The notes under the pieces were generated by a model that was not told where the DNA came from, made no database searches, and saw nothing but the letters and a program-made list of their open reading frames with translations. A program made the translations under genes and the position numbers. From Verrucomicrobiota bacterium (GTDB taxonomy: Bacteria > Verrucomicrobiota > Verrucomicrobiia > Limisphaerales > UBA11320), in the NCBI GenBank assembly GCA_016871475.1, contig VHDG01000051.1, positions 1-11,066 of the forward strand: a DNA stretch of 11,066 bases, given 5' to 3'. Positions 1-7,993 of this stretch are shown here, piece by piece. Numbering within the stretch: position 1 is the stretch's first letter; each line of letters opens with the position of its first letter.

Positions 1-1
1 G

Positions 2-580
2 TATGCCTTGCGCTCCGACACCACCGACACGGGAGCTAGTGATGATCTGACAACTCCCACGCTCAACCTGAGTGATGCCTCCAACGTCGTTCTCGCTTTC
101 GACTCAGAATCCTTGCCTTACAGCGCAAGCACGTTCTACGAGGTTCATGCCAGTGTGGATAATGGTCAGTCCTGGGAAATAGTATTTACCTACATGCGCG
201 CGCTTCTTGATTTGGGTGAAGCTGCGTCGTTCACTCGTCATCACATTCCGATTCCTCAGGCCGCCGGAAAGTCTCAGGTCGCATTCCGGTTCCACGCACG
301 GGGTGGCGATTCACAATCCCGCGGATTCTGGGCCATCGACAATGTCAACATCAGTGCTGACAAGTCCGTGGCAACGCCCATCCAGCTGACAGCCTCGAAA
401 GCCGCCAACGGCCGCGTGAACATCTCTTGGACGGGTGGCCAGGGACCCTTCACTCTGCAAAAGAAATCCACGCTCACCGGGACATGGGCGAATGTTGTAA
501 CGACCGGAGATCGCAGCGCTTTGGTTGAAGCAGCAGGTGGAGCAGGGTACTACCGGGTTGTGGAAGGTGCAGCTCCCTGA
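2..580 (+). CDS. C-terminal part of a secreted beta-sandwich protein (5' end outside window)
   Basis: The frame is open from the left edge, so only the last 192 residues are seen and the start lies outside; the TTG at 8 is not a real start. The first ~115 residues look like a MAM-like jelly-roll domain of the kind found in secreted choice-of-anchor or cleaved-adhesin proteins: a VHASVDNGQSWE strand pair, then FRFHARGGDSQSRGFWAIDN. The last ~65 residues (377-577) form a small beta module with the pattern P-I, V-ISWTGGQGPFTLQKK, TWANV and GYYRVV. A related copy lies inside the CHRD protein at 7130-7333. No catalytic motif is visible; such tails usually follow a catalytic or repeat region, which is not here. 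The gene converges on the CotH-family gene and is followed by a terminator hairpin. Function of the whole protein is unknown. Confidence 0.8.
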   Translation, partial: YALRSDTTDTGASDDLTTPTLNLSDASNVVLAFDSESLPYSASTFYEVHASVDNGQSWEIVFTYMRALLDLGEAASFTRHHIPIPQAAGKSQVAFRFHARGGDSQSRGFWAIDNVNISADKSVATPIQLTASKAANGRVNISWTGGQGPFTLQKKSTLTGTWANVVTTGDRSALVEAAGGAGYYRVVEGAAP

Positions 581-627
581 GTCTGGCGACTGTGGGTCCT
601 CTGCGACCCCTTCAGATGATCATTAGT

Positions 628-654
628 GAGGCGGCAGCCCCAAGCTGCCGCCTC
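628..654 (+). terminator. Rho-independent terminator after the first gene
   Basis: The left arm at 628-638 (GAGGCGGCAGC) pairs perfectly with 644-654 (GCTGCCGCCTC) around a 5-base loop, and is followed by the T-rich tail TTCTCTTGT. It lies 48 bases after the stop at 580. It also sits beyond the end of the convergent CotH-family gene, but the bases following it on the minus strand are not T-rich, so it probably works best for the plus-strand gene. Confidence 0.85.
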
Positions 655-677
655 TTCTCTTGTAAGTTCGGACCACC

Positions 678-2342
678 TCAGGGACCTGCGGTTCGGGACA
701 AGGTGAAGGAATTCACCTCGATCCACGTTTTGGATTTGGTCCCACGAAGTTCGCATACCAGCTCAATCTCCGAAGGTTCGTCGATCTCAACGGGGTACGA
801 CAACTCAGTCCAGGTAGGTGAGACCGTACGCCGAAATCCATCACGAACTCCGGACATACGCAGCACCACGCAAGGGACGGGATCGCCCTCCGAACCCTCA
901 GAGGACTCCACACGCACTCGAACGTTCAAACTATAGGTTCCGCGGTCCAGGGAGACGGTCTTGCGCCAGGAAGGCCATACGCGCGGTTTGGTTTCCGGGC
1001 CCACCAATGTCATGCACGGTATTCCATCCTGGGTCTGCTGGGCTCCCTGACCGCTGCCCGTGGTATCAGGCTGGAACCTCCATTCGCCCAGTCTGCGACG
1101 TTCCCCCACCGCAATGGCTAACCATTCGGGTGGCTTGACGAGTTGGCTTTGAATGCTTTCACAGCGTTTCTGAATACGCATTTTCAGCCGGGCAACCGCC
1201 GCTTCCCAGAGGATGCGCCTGCTCGCACCCCCATCCAGCGCCGGACGGAGGCGAGCAGCAAGCTCGTCCACTCGCTGGTTGAGCCTGGCTGCGTCGAAGT
1301 GGTTCGTGTAAAGCGTGGCCACGCGTGCCAGATACTGCTGACGCATACCACGAAGCCCGAGGATGCCTCTTGCGGCCTTGCTTTTGAACCCGGGTGTGAG
1401 GCTGCTTTCGGTGGTGGACTTGAACTGCCCGAAGAGTTGATCCATCCCGTGTGGCATGAAGACGAATCGCTGGCTCGAAGGATCGTCATAGACCCTGTAG
1501 TTGTTGTGACCGATGCAATAACCATCCATGTGCGTGAACATCATCTCAAGCGCCGCGAATGTGAGAAATCGGTCAAGGTCCACAAGCCGGTTCAACGCCT
1601 CTGCTCTGGCTGCACGATCTGGAATGGCACAGGCCTGAACCAACTCCTTGAGCCGGCTTCTGGCGTCAGCCGAATCGCCGGAATTTATCTCGAGTGGACG
1701 GTCGATATCCTGCCCGAAGCCGCCGTCATAGAGATTGCCCGTGGCATCTTTGAAGTGGCGTTTCAGGAAGGGCTTATTCCAGCCCTCGACCAGAACGTAA
1801 TTGCCCAGGGATCGTCCGTTGAGTTTAACGGTCGCATGAGTTGCTCGCGTCGTTGGAACTCCGGCCGCATTAAAGACCTCACGTGCCAGGATTTCCTGCA
1901 TCAGGGTCGAATCCTGCACTGAATTGTTCAGGCTGAGTTTCTCCAATCCGTGGAACTTCTGTCCCTTGGCCCTCTTGGAGAAGTTCAAGGTCATGGCCGG
2001 CCGATCATCAACAGGTCGAAAACTCCCGGCCGCACCCTTCAGGTGAATCTGGACATTGGTATAAACCTTTCCGGCCTCCCGCACGATGCACGTCGCATCC
2101 TTTCGTTCCTGATGGTTTCCGCCCCATTTCCACTGGTAGCTCCCCAGGATCTCCAGGTTCGGCTCATCAATTTCGATCTCGATTGCGGGGATGGGTCCCG
2201 CATTCCAGAACTCCTCAGCCCTGGCCGTGGAGTGCAGATGGATCGCCCCTGCCGCGAGCGCGCCGATCAGCAGACTCCACAGGGAGAGCCCTGCACGGAC
2301 ACGAAGAAGAGGTGTGACGGCTGCGCTCAGGAATGGATTCAT
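678..2342 (-). CDS. Secreted CotH-family (spore-coat kinase-like) protein with C-terminal beta domain
   Basis: 554 residues. A hydrophobic segment at ~18-42 ending in STARAEE looks like a signal peptide. The CotH kinase-like domain spans ~50-395: LEKLSLNN (133-140), a GVPTTRA segment (161-167), NLYDGG (203-208), then DLDRFLTFAALEMMFTHMDGY with D273 and a HNNYRVY stretch, and MPHGMDQLF with D301. In the family, B. subtilis CotH is an atypical protein kinase of spore-coat proteins; secreted bacterial homologues are common and mostly of unknown substrate. The acidic and Asn residues expected of an active member appear to be kept. Residues ~415-550 are beta-rich and resemble a carbohydrate-binding-like jelly roll, but I cannot name the family. 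It is the last of four minus-strand genes, 94 bases after the P-II gene. No clear ribosome binding site precedes the ATG. Confidence 0.85.
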   Translation of the reverse strand: MNPFLSAAVTPLLRVRAGLSLWSLLIGALAAGAIHLHSTARAEEFWNAGPIPAIEIEIDEPNLEILGSYQWKWGGNHQERKDATCIVREAGKVYTNVQIHLKGAAGSFRPVDDRPAMTLNFSKRAKGQKFHGLEKLSLNNSVQDSTLMQEILAREVFNAAGVPTTRATHATVKLNGRSLGNYVLVEGWNKPFLKRHFKDATGNLYDGGFGQDIDRPLEINSGDSADARSRLKELVQACAIPDRAARAEALNRLVDLDRFLTFAALEMMFTHMDGYCIGHNNYRVYDDPSSQRFVFMPHGMDQLFGQFKSTTESSLTPGFKSKAARGILGLRGMRQQYLARVATLYTNHFDAARLNQRVDELAARLRPALDGGASRRILWEAAVARLKMRIQKRCESIQSQLVKPPEWLAIAVGERRRLGEWRFQPDTTGSGQGAQQTQDGIPCMTLVGPETKPRVWPSWRKTVSLDRGTYSLNVRVRVESSEGSEGDPVPCVVLRMSGVRDGFRRTVSPTWTELSYPVEIDEPSEIELVCELRGTKSKTWIEVNSFTLSRTAGP

Positions 2343-2422
2343 GCGATCGCCCAGCTGTGAGGACTGAGGGCGCTTATGTCCTGGACGCCGCTGACTGGGA
2401 AAGGTTACGCGGACGACTTGCG

Positions 2423-2790
<368 letters not shown>

Positions 2791-2812
2791 CTATCCAGTC
2801 TCCTGCGCTCGA

Positions 2813-3919
2813 TCAAGCCTCATGGATCGCCAATGGAAATCTCTTTAGGCTCCCCGGAGGCAGCACCAGCGTCACCTGATCTCCTTCCCGCCAAACCTTG
2901 CGCGAGCCATCCACGAGACACCGGCTTTTCAGAAGCACTCCATTCACGCAGAAAGTGTAGCGGATTTCACCGCCCAGCAGCCTTGTTTCTCTGACGGTCG
3001 CCTGGATCGCATTGGGCGATGATGCCTGGCTGTTGAGTTCAAGCACCTGGATCCTCTCCGGACGAATCCCCAGGCAGCAGGAGGCTTCTGATGCAGATGA
3101 GTGATCGGAGGCCTCGAACCTGCCGACATCCGTTGTGAAACTCCCGTCTGCGTTGGCTGAGGCTTCGAGGAAATTCCATTCACCCAGGAACTCAGCGACC
3201 TGCCTGGATCCTGGGTTCTCGTAAATCTCTGTGGGGGTTCCCACCTGGGCAAGGCTTCCGGTTTGCAGTATGGCGATTCGATCGCTCAGGGCGAATGCCT
3301 CCTCCTGATCATGAGTGACATAGAGGAAGGTCGCTCCGAGCCTTCGTTGGAGCGGAAGAAGCTCCGATCGGAGTTGATGTCGGAGCTTCAGATCCAGGGC
3401 AGACAGCGGTTCGTCGAGGAGCAGGACCTTCGGGCGATTCACGAGCGCTCGCGCCAGTGCCACACGTTGTTTCTGTCCGCCGGAAAGCTGGGCAGGCATT
3501 CGATCCTGGAGTTGGCCGGCCTCGACGAGTGCCAGGGCTTCCTTCACACGAACGGCGATCTCGGACTCCTGCACCCGCTTCATCCGTAGTCCGAAGGCTG
3601 TGTTGTTCCAAACCGTCATGTGAGGGAACAGGGCGTAGGACTGAAAGACCGTGTTAACCGGGCGATCGTGAGCCGGCCATGTTCTTGCATCTCTTCCGGC
3701 GATCGTAACGAGCCCCGCGTCGGCATTCTCCAGGCCCGCGATAATCCTCAGGAGGGTGGTCTTGCCGCATCCTGATGGCCCCAGAAGAGTAAAGAACTCT
3801 CCTTCATGAATCGTCAGGCTCAGTTGCTCAAGGACCCGGGTGCTTCCAAGCGTCTTGGAAACATTTTCGATCGAGATCACAACAGGGCGATCGCTCTTCT
3901 GCGGATCTGGTGGCTTCAT
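2813..3919 (-). CDS. PotA-type ABC transporter ATP-binding protein (polyamine/iron-like importer class)
   Basis: 368 residues from the ATG at 3919. A longer open frame to 4150 would overlap the upstream gene, and its extra residues are low-quality His/Gly/Arg sequence, so the internal Met is chosen. All ATPase motifs are intact: Walker A GPSGCGKTT (from residue 47), Q-loop Gln93 in VFQSYALFPHMTVWNN, signature LSGGQKQR (145-152), Walker B VLLLDEP (165-171), D-loop SALD and H-loop His203 in VTHDQEEA. The part after ~285 (LGIRPERI, then a beta-rich tail) fits the TOBE-type regulatory domain of PotA/FbpC/CysA-class importers. This class energises uptake of polyamines, ferric iron, sulfate or similar with two permeases and a binding protein; none is present here, so the substrate cannot be stated. 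The gene begins 26 bases after the SnoaL-like gene and is followed 37 bases later by P-II. Confidence 0.93.
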   Translation of the reverse strand: MKPPDPQKSDRPVVISIENVSKTLGSTRVLEQLSLTIHEGEFFTLLGPSGCGKTTLLRIIAGLENADAGLVTIAGRDARTWPAHDRPVNTVFQSYALFPHMTVWNNTAFGLRMKRVQESEIAVRVKEALALVEAGQLQDRMPAQLSGGQKQRVALARALVNRPKVLLLDEPLSALDLKLRHQLRSELLPLQRRLGATFLYVTHDQEEAFALSDRIAILQTGSLAQVGTPTEIYENPGSRQVAEFLGEWNFLEASANADGSFTTDVGRFEASDHSSASEASCCLGIRPERIQVLELNSQASSPNAIQATVRETRLLGGEIRYTFCVNGVLLKSRCLVDGSRKVWREGDQVTLVLPPGSLKRFPLAIHEA

Positions 3920-3945
3920 TCGGAACGCAGCGCTCGCTCTGACGT

Positions 3946-4569
3946 TTACTTCGCTTTGGACGGCGAGCTGGGCTCGGGTGTGGGTATGAGACCGAGTTGT
4001 TGCATCATGCCCAGTCGGTCCATGTTGGCCCAGATTTCCATGATCCGGCCCTTCTCGATCCTGAAGAAGCTCATGCCGGTGATCCTGACTGCCTTTCCCG
4101 AGGGGGGCTGCCCCTGGAATCCGCCCTTCTGCGTGCCTGTGAAGGTCCATCGAGCGACTGCTTTCCCGGGCTGGGATACCATGTCCTCCACCGTGAACTT
4201 GAGATCAGGAAAGGCTGAGTGGAAGGAACTCATCGAACGGATGTAAGCATCACGCAGCCGGGTGACCGCCGGCGGGCTGTGGAGGACGACCGATTCCATC
4301 AGGATTTCCCCGGCGGCCTGGGCGCTGTTCTCATTCACCACCTCCTGGAAGTAGCGTTGGACGATGGCACCTGGTTCGGTGTTCTTTTCCTGGGCTGTCG
4401 CGACGAGACCAGCAAAGACCCCCAGCACGGTGATTGAGCGTCGCAATCCAGGAACAGCCCACGGGGTAAAACATCGAGACATCTCGCGGAGCGGATTCAT
4501 GTTGTGGACGCTACCACTCGGCGAGTCACTGGCCAGCGAGAATTTGCCAACCACCGAGTCCGAGGGCAT
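3946..4569 (-). CDS. Secreted SnoaL/NTF2-like (ester-cyclase family) protein
   Basis: 207 residues from the ATG at 4569. The region ~65-195 has the SnoaL-like pattern: IVQRYFQEVVNE, FHSAFPDLKFTVEDMV, a VARWTFTGTQKGGFQG strand pair, GMSFFRIEKGRIMEIW and a DRLGMMQQLGLIP ending. The fold is a cone-shaped alpha+beta barrel used both by polyketide cyclases and by many proteins of unknown role, so the enzymatic activity is uncertain. A hydrophobic stretch after Arg-Arg (ITVLGVFAGLVATAQ, 46-60) suggests export. The start is doubtful: 4569 has an AGGA nine bases ahead but gives an odd 45-residue n-region. ATGs at 4500 and 4482 give more normal signal peptides but have no visible Shine-Dalgarno. The sequence around the 4569 start resembles a second site at 8462-8482. 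This is probably the first gene of the four-gene minus-strand operon, divergent from the PEP-CTERM gene. Confidence 0.85.
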   Translation of the reverse strand: MPSDSVVGKFSLASDSPSGSVHNMNPLREMSRCFTPWAVPGLRRSITVLGVFAGLVATAQEKNTEPGAIVQRYFQEVVNENSAQAAGEILMESVVLHSPPAVTRLRDAYIRSMSSFHSAFPDLKFTVEDMVSQPGKAVARWTFTGTQKGGFQGQPPSGKAVRITGMSFFRIEKGRIMEIWANMDRLGMMQQLGLIPTPEPSSPSKAK

Positions 4570-4751
4570 AGCTCGGGCATCCTAAAGAACAGACCACAAA
4601 CCCGGGTCTCGCCTCTCGTCACTGGTCGCCGGAGCTTTCAGGGAGCTCGCTCTTTCCAACGAGTTAGGGATTGATTCCCTGAGCGGTTCCGACTGGCGTC
4701 TGCACCGTCCCAAACAACCGATCAGAGCAACCCGATAACTCTTCTGTAGCT
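4570..4751. promoter_or_regulatory. Divergent intergenic region between the SnoaL-like and PEP-CTERM genes
   Basis: This 182-base gap must carry promoters for both divergent genes. I see no convincing -35/-10 pair. GATAAC at 4734-4739 is a possible -10 for the plus-strand gene but has no matching -35. Two small hairpins are visible: GAGCT/AGCTC (4632-4636 with 4644-4648) and AGGGA/TCCCT (4656-4660 with 4666-4670). Nothing else is supported. Confidence 0.4.
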
Positions 4752-5537
4752 ATGTACAAGTCGTATTCCTCCAAGGCTCCTTTTTTGGCCTCTTTCCTGG
4801 TGGCTTCCCTCGCAGGGCTGGGCGCCAATGCTTCGGCTGCAAACATCATCAACGTGATCGAGACTGGCGGTGATAACGAACCGACAGATACGATCACTGC
4901 CAAATGGAACGGACAGACGTTCAGCGTCTCCGTAGCCAACGAACCCATCCCAGGAGCTGTCGTGGGAACCACCTACACGGCTGGGACTTTCGGTCACCAC
5001 GTTCCGGCATTTGTGGATCGCAACCATCGTTACGCGAATGACCCCGGGACTGGCGGTGGTAATCCACTCAACATTCCAGGCTACCTTCTGGGGCATGAAT
5101 ACATCCTGTCGGGTAACGACAATCGCGATAATGCTTCCTATGTCCTGGATGTGACCATCGGCTTTCAATCCATTTTTTACATGCTGATCGACAATCGCTT
5201 GGGAGACGCTGAGAACGTTCTTCCTCCGACTTTCGGTCCCACCAAGATGCAGTGGATTTTGGATGACGGGTGGGCTGCTGTTATGACCGGGGCCAATCGT
5301 CTGGGCAGCATGAGCCGCCCCGATGAGGTCGCTATTGATGAGGGTGCCGATGGAACGATCAATCAGTGGTATTCCGTGTATTCGAAGACCTTCGAGGCTG
5401 GAACACTAAGACTTCGGCAGGCTGACAACGCCGGCCAGAATATGTACGGCGTGGTGGTTGCAGTCGTGCCGGAGCCGGGAGTCATCGGCTTCGCCGCCTT
5501 GGGCGCCCTAGCGTTGGTGCTTCGTCGACGCAGCTAG
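4752..5537 (+). CDS. PEP-CTERM sorting-domain surface protein
   Basis: 261 residues. A signal peptide is clear: Lys8, a hydrophobic core FLASFLVASLAGLGA and a likely cut after ANASA (~29). The C-terminus is a textbook PEP-CTERM signal: VPEP at 239-242, a hydrophobic helix GFAALGALALVL and the basic end RRRS. Such proteins are processed by an exosortase (EpsH family) in Gram-negative bacteria that make exopolysaccharide and end up at the surface. No exosortase gene is in this window. The passenger (~31-235) is beta-rich, with no Cys and no motif I recognise; NPLNIPGYLLGHEYILSG, YMLIDNRLGD and MQWILDDGW are its most distinctive stretches. Transcribed alone, divergent from the SnoaL-like gene and followed by a strong terminator. 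No Shine-Dalgarno is visible before the ATG. Confidence 0.92.
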   Translation: MYKSYSSKAPFLASFLVASLAGLGANASAANIINVIETGGDNEPTDTITAKWNGQTFSVSVANEPIPGAVVGTTYTAGTFGHHVPAFVDRNHRYANDPGTGGGNPLNIPGYLLGHEYILSGNDNRDNASYVLDVTIGFQSIFYMLIDNRLGDAENVLPPTFGPTKMQWILDDGWAAVMTGANRLGSMSRPDEVAIDEGADGTINQWYSVYSKTFEAGTLRLRQADNAGQNMYGVVVAVVPEPGVIGFAALGALALVLRRRS

Positions 5538-5573
5538 TTTTTGGTCTCATCCGCCCTTTGGGTGGTAGAAAGC

Positions 5574-5601
5574 ACGAGGCCCGCCAGTTGGCGGGCCTCG
5601 T
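5574..5601 (+). terminator. Rho-independent terminator after the PEP-CTERM gene
   Basis: ACGAGGCCCGCC (5574-5585) pairs perfectly over 12 bp with GGCGGGCCTCGT (5590-5601) around the tetraloop AGTT, followed by CGTTTTC. It lies 36 bases after the stop at 5537 and 40 bases beyond the end of the convergent CHRD gene. On the minus strand it is followed by GCTTTCT, so it may serve both genes. Confidence 0.9.
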
Positions 5602-5641
5602 CGTTTTCAGTTCTGGACTTGCGACGCAACCAGTGGGGCGA

Positions 5642-7993
5642 TCAGCGAATGATTTGCCCCCGGATCTCTCCGGCTGGATTTCCTTGCGTATGGATATTGA
5701 AGTAGCCCGCGAGGTCCGAGATCCAGCCCAGCGGTGTCAGCGCGGCGTCGATGGTTCCGGCGTAGGACCCTGCCTGACCTGCTCCATCTCCGCGGAATAC
5801 GTCCAGATCCCAGATCGGTGGGGCATTCCGGATCGCTGTGGCCGGACCATGGATGTGTGCGGCGCTGGCTGCGCTGGTCAGCCCGGAATAGCTCAGGTGG
5901 AAGTGGAGGTTCGCATGTGCGATGAACACCGTCGCACGCCCCGTGGCGGTGCTCGGCAGGGGGGGACGATCCACTTCGTTGGAACTCGCCAAGCTCGACT
6001 TCAGGACCATGGGAATGATCTGCCCACGGATCTCGCCCGGCACGTTGGCTGCCGTGTGCACGTTCAGATAGGTTACTCCTCCCCGGAAGTTGCTGAGGTG
6101 TGTGGGGTTGGTGATGGACAAGAGGCCGAAGAATCCCCCTTGGGTTCCGTCCGCCCACCCGATGGAGGCCAGGTCGATCATGGGGTTGGCCGTGTTGGTG
6201 GAGCGTCCGGAGCCATGGATGTGTGCAGCTGTAGCCGGTCCGCTCAGCCCAGCATAGGCCACGTTCACCATCAGCTTGCCGTCCTCCATCCCCAGCAAAC
6301 CCAGGCCTTTGCCCGCAGTTTGAACCGGTGCCGGACGCTCGGCATCCCCACCCATCGCCACCGAGAAAGGAATCGTTGTGACGTGCGGGAGGATCTGTCC
6401 CCTGATTTCACCCCGTGGATGATCGGGGGTGTGTATGTTGAAGTAAGTCTTGCCCGCGATCACCGCCGCGAGTTGAGCCGGATTCAACATCACGGTCCCA
6501 GCATAGGCACCCCTGGTTCCCGCTTTCCCCACACAATAGGGATCCAGGGTAATCATCACTCCACCCGTCGTGTCCCGCTCAGCGGGTCCATGAATGTGGG
6601 CAGCGACTGCGGCTGCAGACAGGTTGAAGTAGGAAAGGTTGAAGGAGAGTTGATTGCCCACCAGGCGGAGGCTTGCCACACCTGAGCCATCCGTAACGAC
6701 GGGTTCCGGGCGTTCATTGAGCCCCAGGAGCACAGCCTGCATCACAGCTGGAGCGATCTGCCCCCGGACTTCTCCCCGAGGATTCTCGGGGGTGTGAAAG
6801 TTGACGTAGGTGTTCCCGTTGACCAGGGCCAGTTTCTGCTCAGGAGTGAGAGGAAGGGTGCCCGCGACCGCTCCGATGTTGTTCAGCACGCCCACCGCAA
6901 ACGGCTCCAGATCAAAAAGCGGAGGAGCCAACTCGTCGATGGCGGCAGGGCCGTGGATATGAGCTGCTGCGACACGTCCACCCAGGCCGGTCGTGCGGAC
7001 ATCGAATACCAGGCTATCGGCCTCGATTCGCAAAAGTCCAGAGCCCGCGGCATCGGTGGTGACGGGTTCAGGGCGTTCGGCAGTGCCGCTGAGGGAGACA
7101 CTGAGAGGAATGGAGTCCACCTGGCCGAGGTCGGTAACCCTGAAGAAGGCCACCGGCGCGGCCCCTGGGAGAACGAGCGTTCGTTCGAGAACCGCAGGAA
7201 GGTTTTCCCAGGCGGAGGCCTGAAGAGCCAGCTTGCGTTGGAGAATGAAAGGCCCTATGCCGCCTTCCCAATTCAATCGTACGCCGCCGGATTCCTCCCG
7301 GGAGCCACCTGCCATCTTCATGGCAATAGGGGCACTCACCCGCATGGAGATGCTTGAGGAGCTTTTCGTTCCCCTTCGATCGTCGGTCGCTCTCGCGGTG
7401 AGAGAATGCGAACCTGGAGCCAATCGAACCCGAACCGAGAAAGGCGCGGTGGCTGATTCGCCCAGACGTGTCGTACCATCGAAGAATTCCACTTTGGTGA
7501 TGGTCCCGTCGGTGTCAGAGGCGGTGGCTTCGATGGTGAAGAAGGCGTCGGCTGGGATGTTGGCGTTAGCCGCTGGCGAGGAGATGGCGACTATGGGCAT
7601 CTTGTTGCCGATGGGGTTGTGGCCCGCATCGCCGGGCAAGGTGGCAGGGAAACTTGTGCTCCGCGGTCCATCGCCTTCCGGATCGCCCAGTTCCTCACCG
7701 TTGGTGAATCCGTCGCCGTCGGAGTCCAATTCAGCAAGGGCACGGCTCCAAAACTCAGTGCATTGCGAGCCGTTCACCCGGGGTTCAACATCCACACCGA
7801 AGGCGTTCCGGCTACCACCACCATTCTGCGCCAAATGGCAGATCGTGCAGGTGGCTCGAGTGTTGGTGCCCGGGATGAACGGTTGGCCCGGAAGCTGGGT
7901 GACCCGGCATTGGCGGGCCTGGACTGCGCTCCCGACCAACAGGACGGCAGCGGTGCTGGCATACGCCAGGATTTGACGTGGGAACAGGGGCAT
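5642..7993 (-). CDS. Secreted multidomain protein: temptin-like domain, Ig-like domain and four CHRD domains
   Basis: 783 residues. Signal peptide at 1-27 (ILAYASTAAVLLVGSAVQA). Residues ~28-126 resemble the temptin Cys/Cys domain: CTICH (49-53), GGGSRNAFG (58-66) and the Ca-binding-like DSDGDGFTNGEELGDP (90-105), with four Cys in all (29, 49, 52, 78). Residues ~132-220 are an Ig-like domain (SPAANANIPA, VEFFDGTTRLGES, RATDDRRG). Residues ~221-288 are the GG-GPF-LQ module shared with the gene at the left edge. Four CHRD domains follow at about 296-413, 417-534, 540-659 and 661-781. Each has an AAHIHG motif (His pairs 345/347, 466/468, 591/593, 713/715) and a GE(I/V)RGQI end, about 121-125 residues apart. 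CHRD domains were first described in chordin; their bacterial role is unknown. The chain ends three residues after the last CHRD motif, with no PEP-CTERM or other anchor, so it is probably released or held non-covalently. CxxCH could bind c-type haem, but temptin-type disulfides are equally possible. No Shine-Dalgarno is visible. Confidence 0.93.
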   Translation of the reverse strand: MPLFPRQILAYASTAAVLLVGSAVQARQCRVTQLPGQPFIPGTNTRATCTICHLAQNGGGSRNAFGVDVEPRVNGSQCTEFWSRALAELDSDGDGFTNGEELGDPEGDGPRSTSFPATLPGDAGHNPIGNKMPIVAISSPAANANIPADAFFTIEATASDTDGTITKVEFFDGTTRLGESATAPFSVRVRLAPGSHSLTARATDDRRGTKSSSSISMRVSAPIAMKMAGGSREESGGVRLNWEGGIGPFILQRKLALQASAWENLPAVLERTLVLPGAAPVAFFRVTDLGQVDSIPLSVSLSGTAERPEPVTTDAAGSGLLRIEADSLVFDVRTTGLGGRVAAAHIHGPAAIDELAPPLFDLEPFAVGVLNNIGAVAGTLPLTPEQKLALVNGNTYVNFHTPENPRGEVRGQIAPAVMQAVLLGLNERPEPVVTDGSGVASLRLVGNQLSFNLSYFNLSAAAVAAHIHGPAERDTTGGVMITLDPYCVGKAGTRGAYAGTVMLNPAQLAAVIAGKTYFNIHTPDHPRGEIRGQILPHVTTIPFSVAMGGDAERPAPVQTAGKGLGLLGMEDGKLMVNVAYAGLSGPATAAHIHGSGRSTNTANPMIDLASIGWADGTQGGFFGLLSITNPTHLSNFRGGVTYLNVHTAANVPGEIRGQIIPMVLKSSLASSNEVDRPPLPSTATGRATVFIAHANLHFHLSYSGLTSAASAAHIHGPATAIRNAPPIWDLDVFRGDGAGQAGSYAGTIDAALTPLGWISDLAGYFNIHTQGNPAGEIRGQIIR

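Noticed and set aside
1143..1922. 259-codon open frame on the plus strand
   Set aside because: It lies wholly antisense to the well-supported CotH-family gene and encodes no recognisable domain; it is a shadow of that gene's codon pattern.
3920..4150. N-terminal extension of the ABC ATPase up to an ATG at 4150
   Set aside because: It overlaps the coding part of the SnoaL-like gene and the extra 77 residues are non-family His/Gly/Arg-rich sequence; the ATG at 3919 gives the normal length.
5558..6685. 375-codon open frame on the plus strand
   Set aside because: It is antisense to the CHRD repeats and begins within the terminator region; its Gly/Arg/His-rich composition reflects the reverse complement of the repeats, including the GEIRGQI-coding segments.
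7836..7850. CxxCH as proof that the CHRD protein is a c-type cytochrome
   Set aside because: A single CxxCH in a temptin-like context with two further Cys can equally be disulfide-bonded; no other cytochrome feature is evident.
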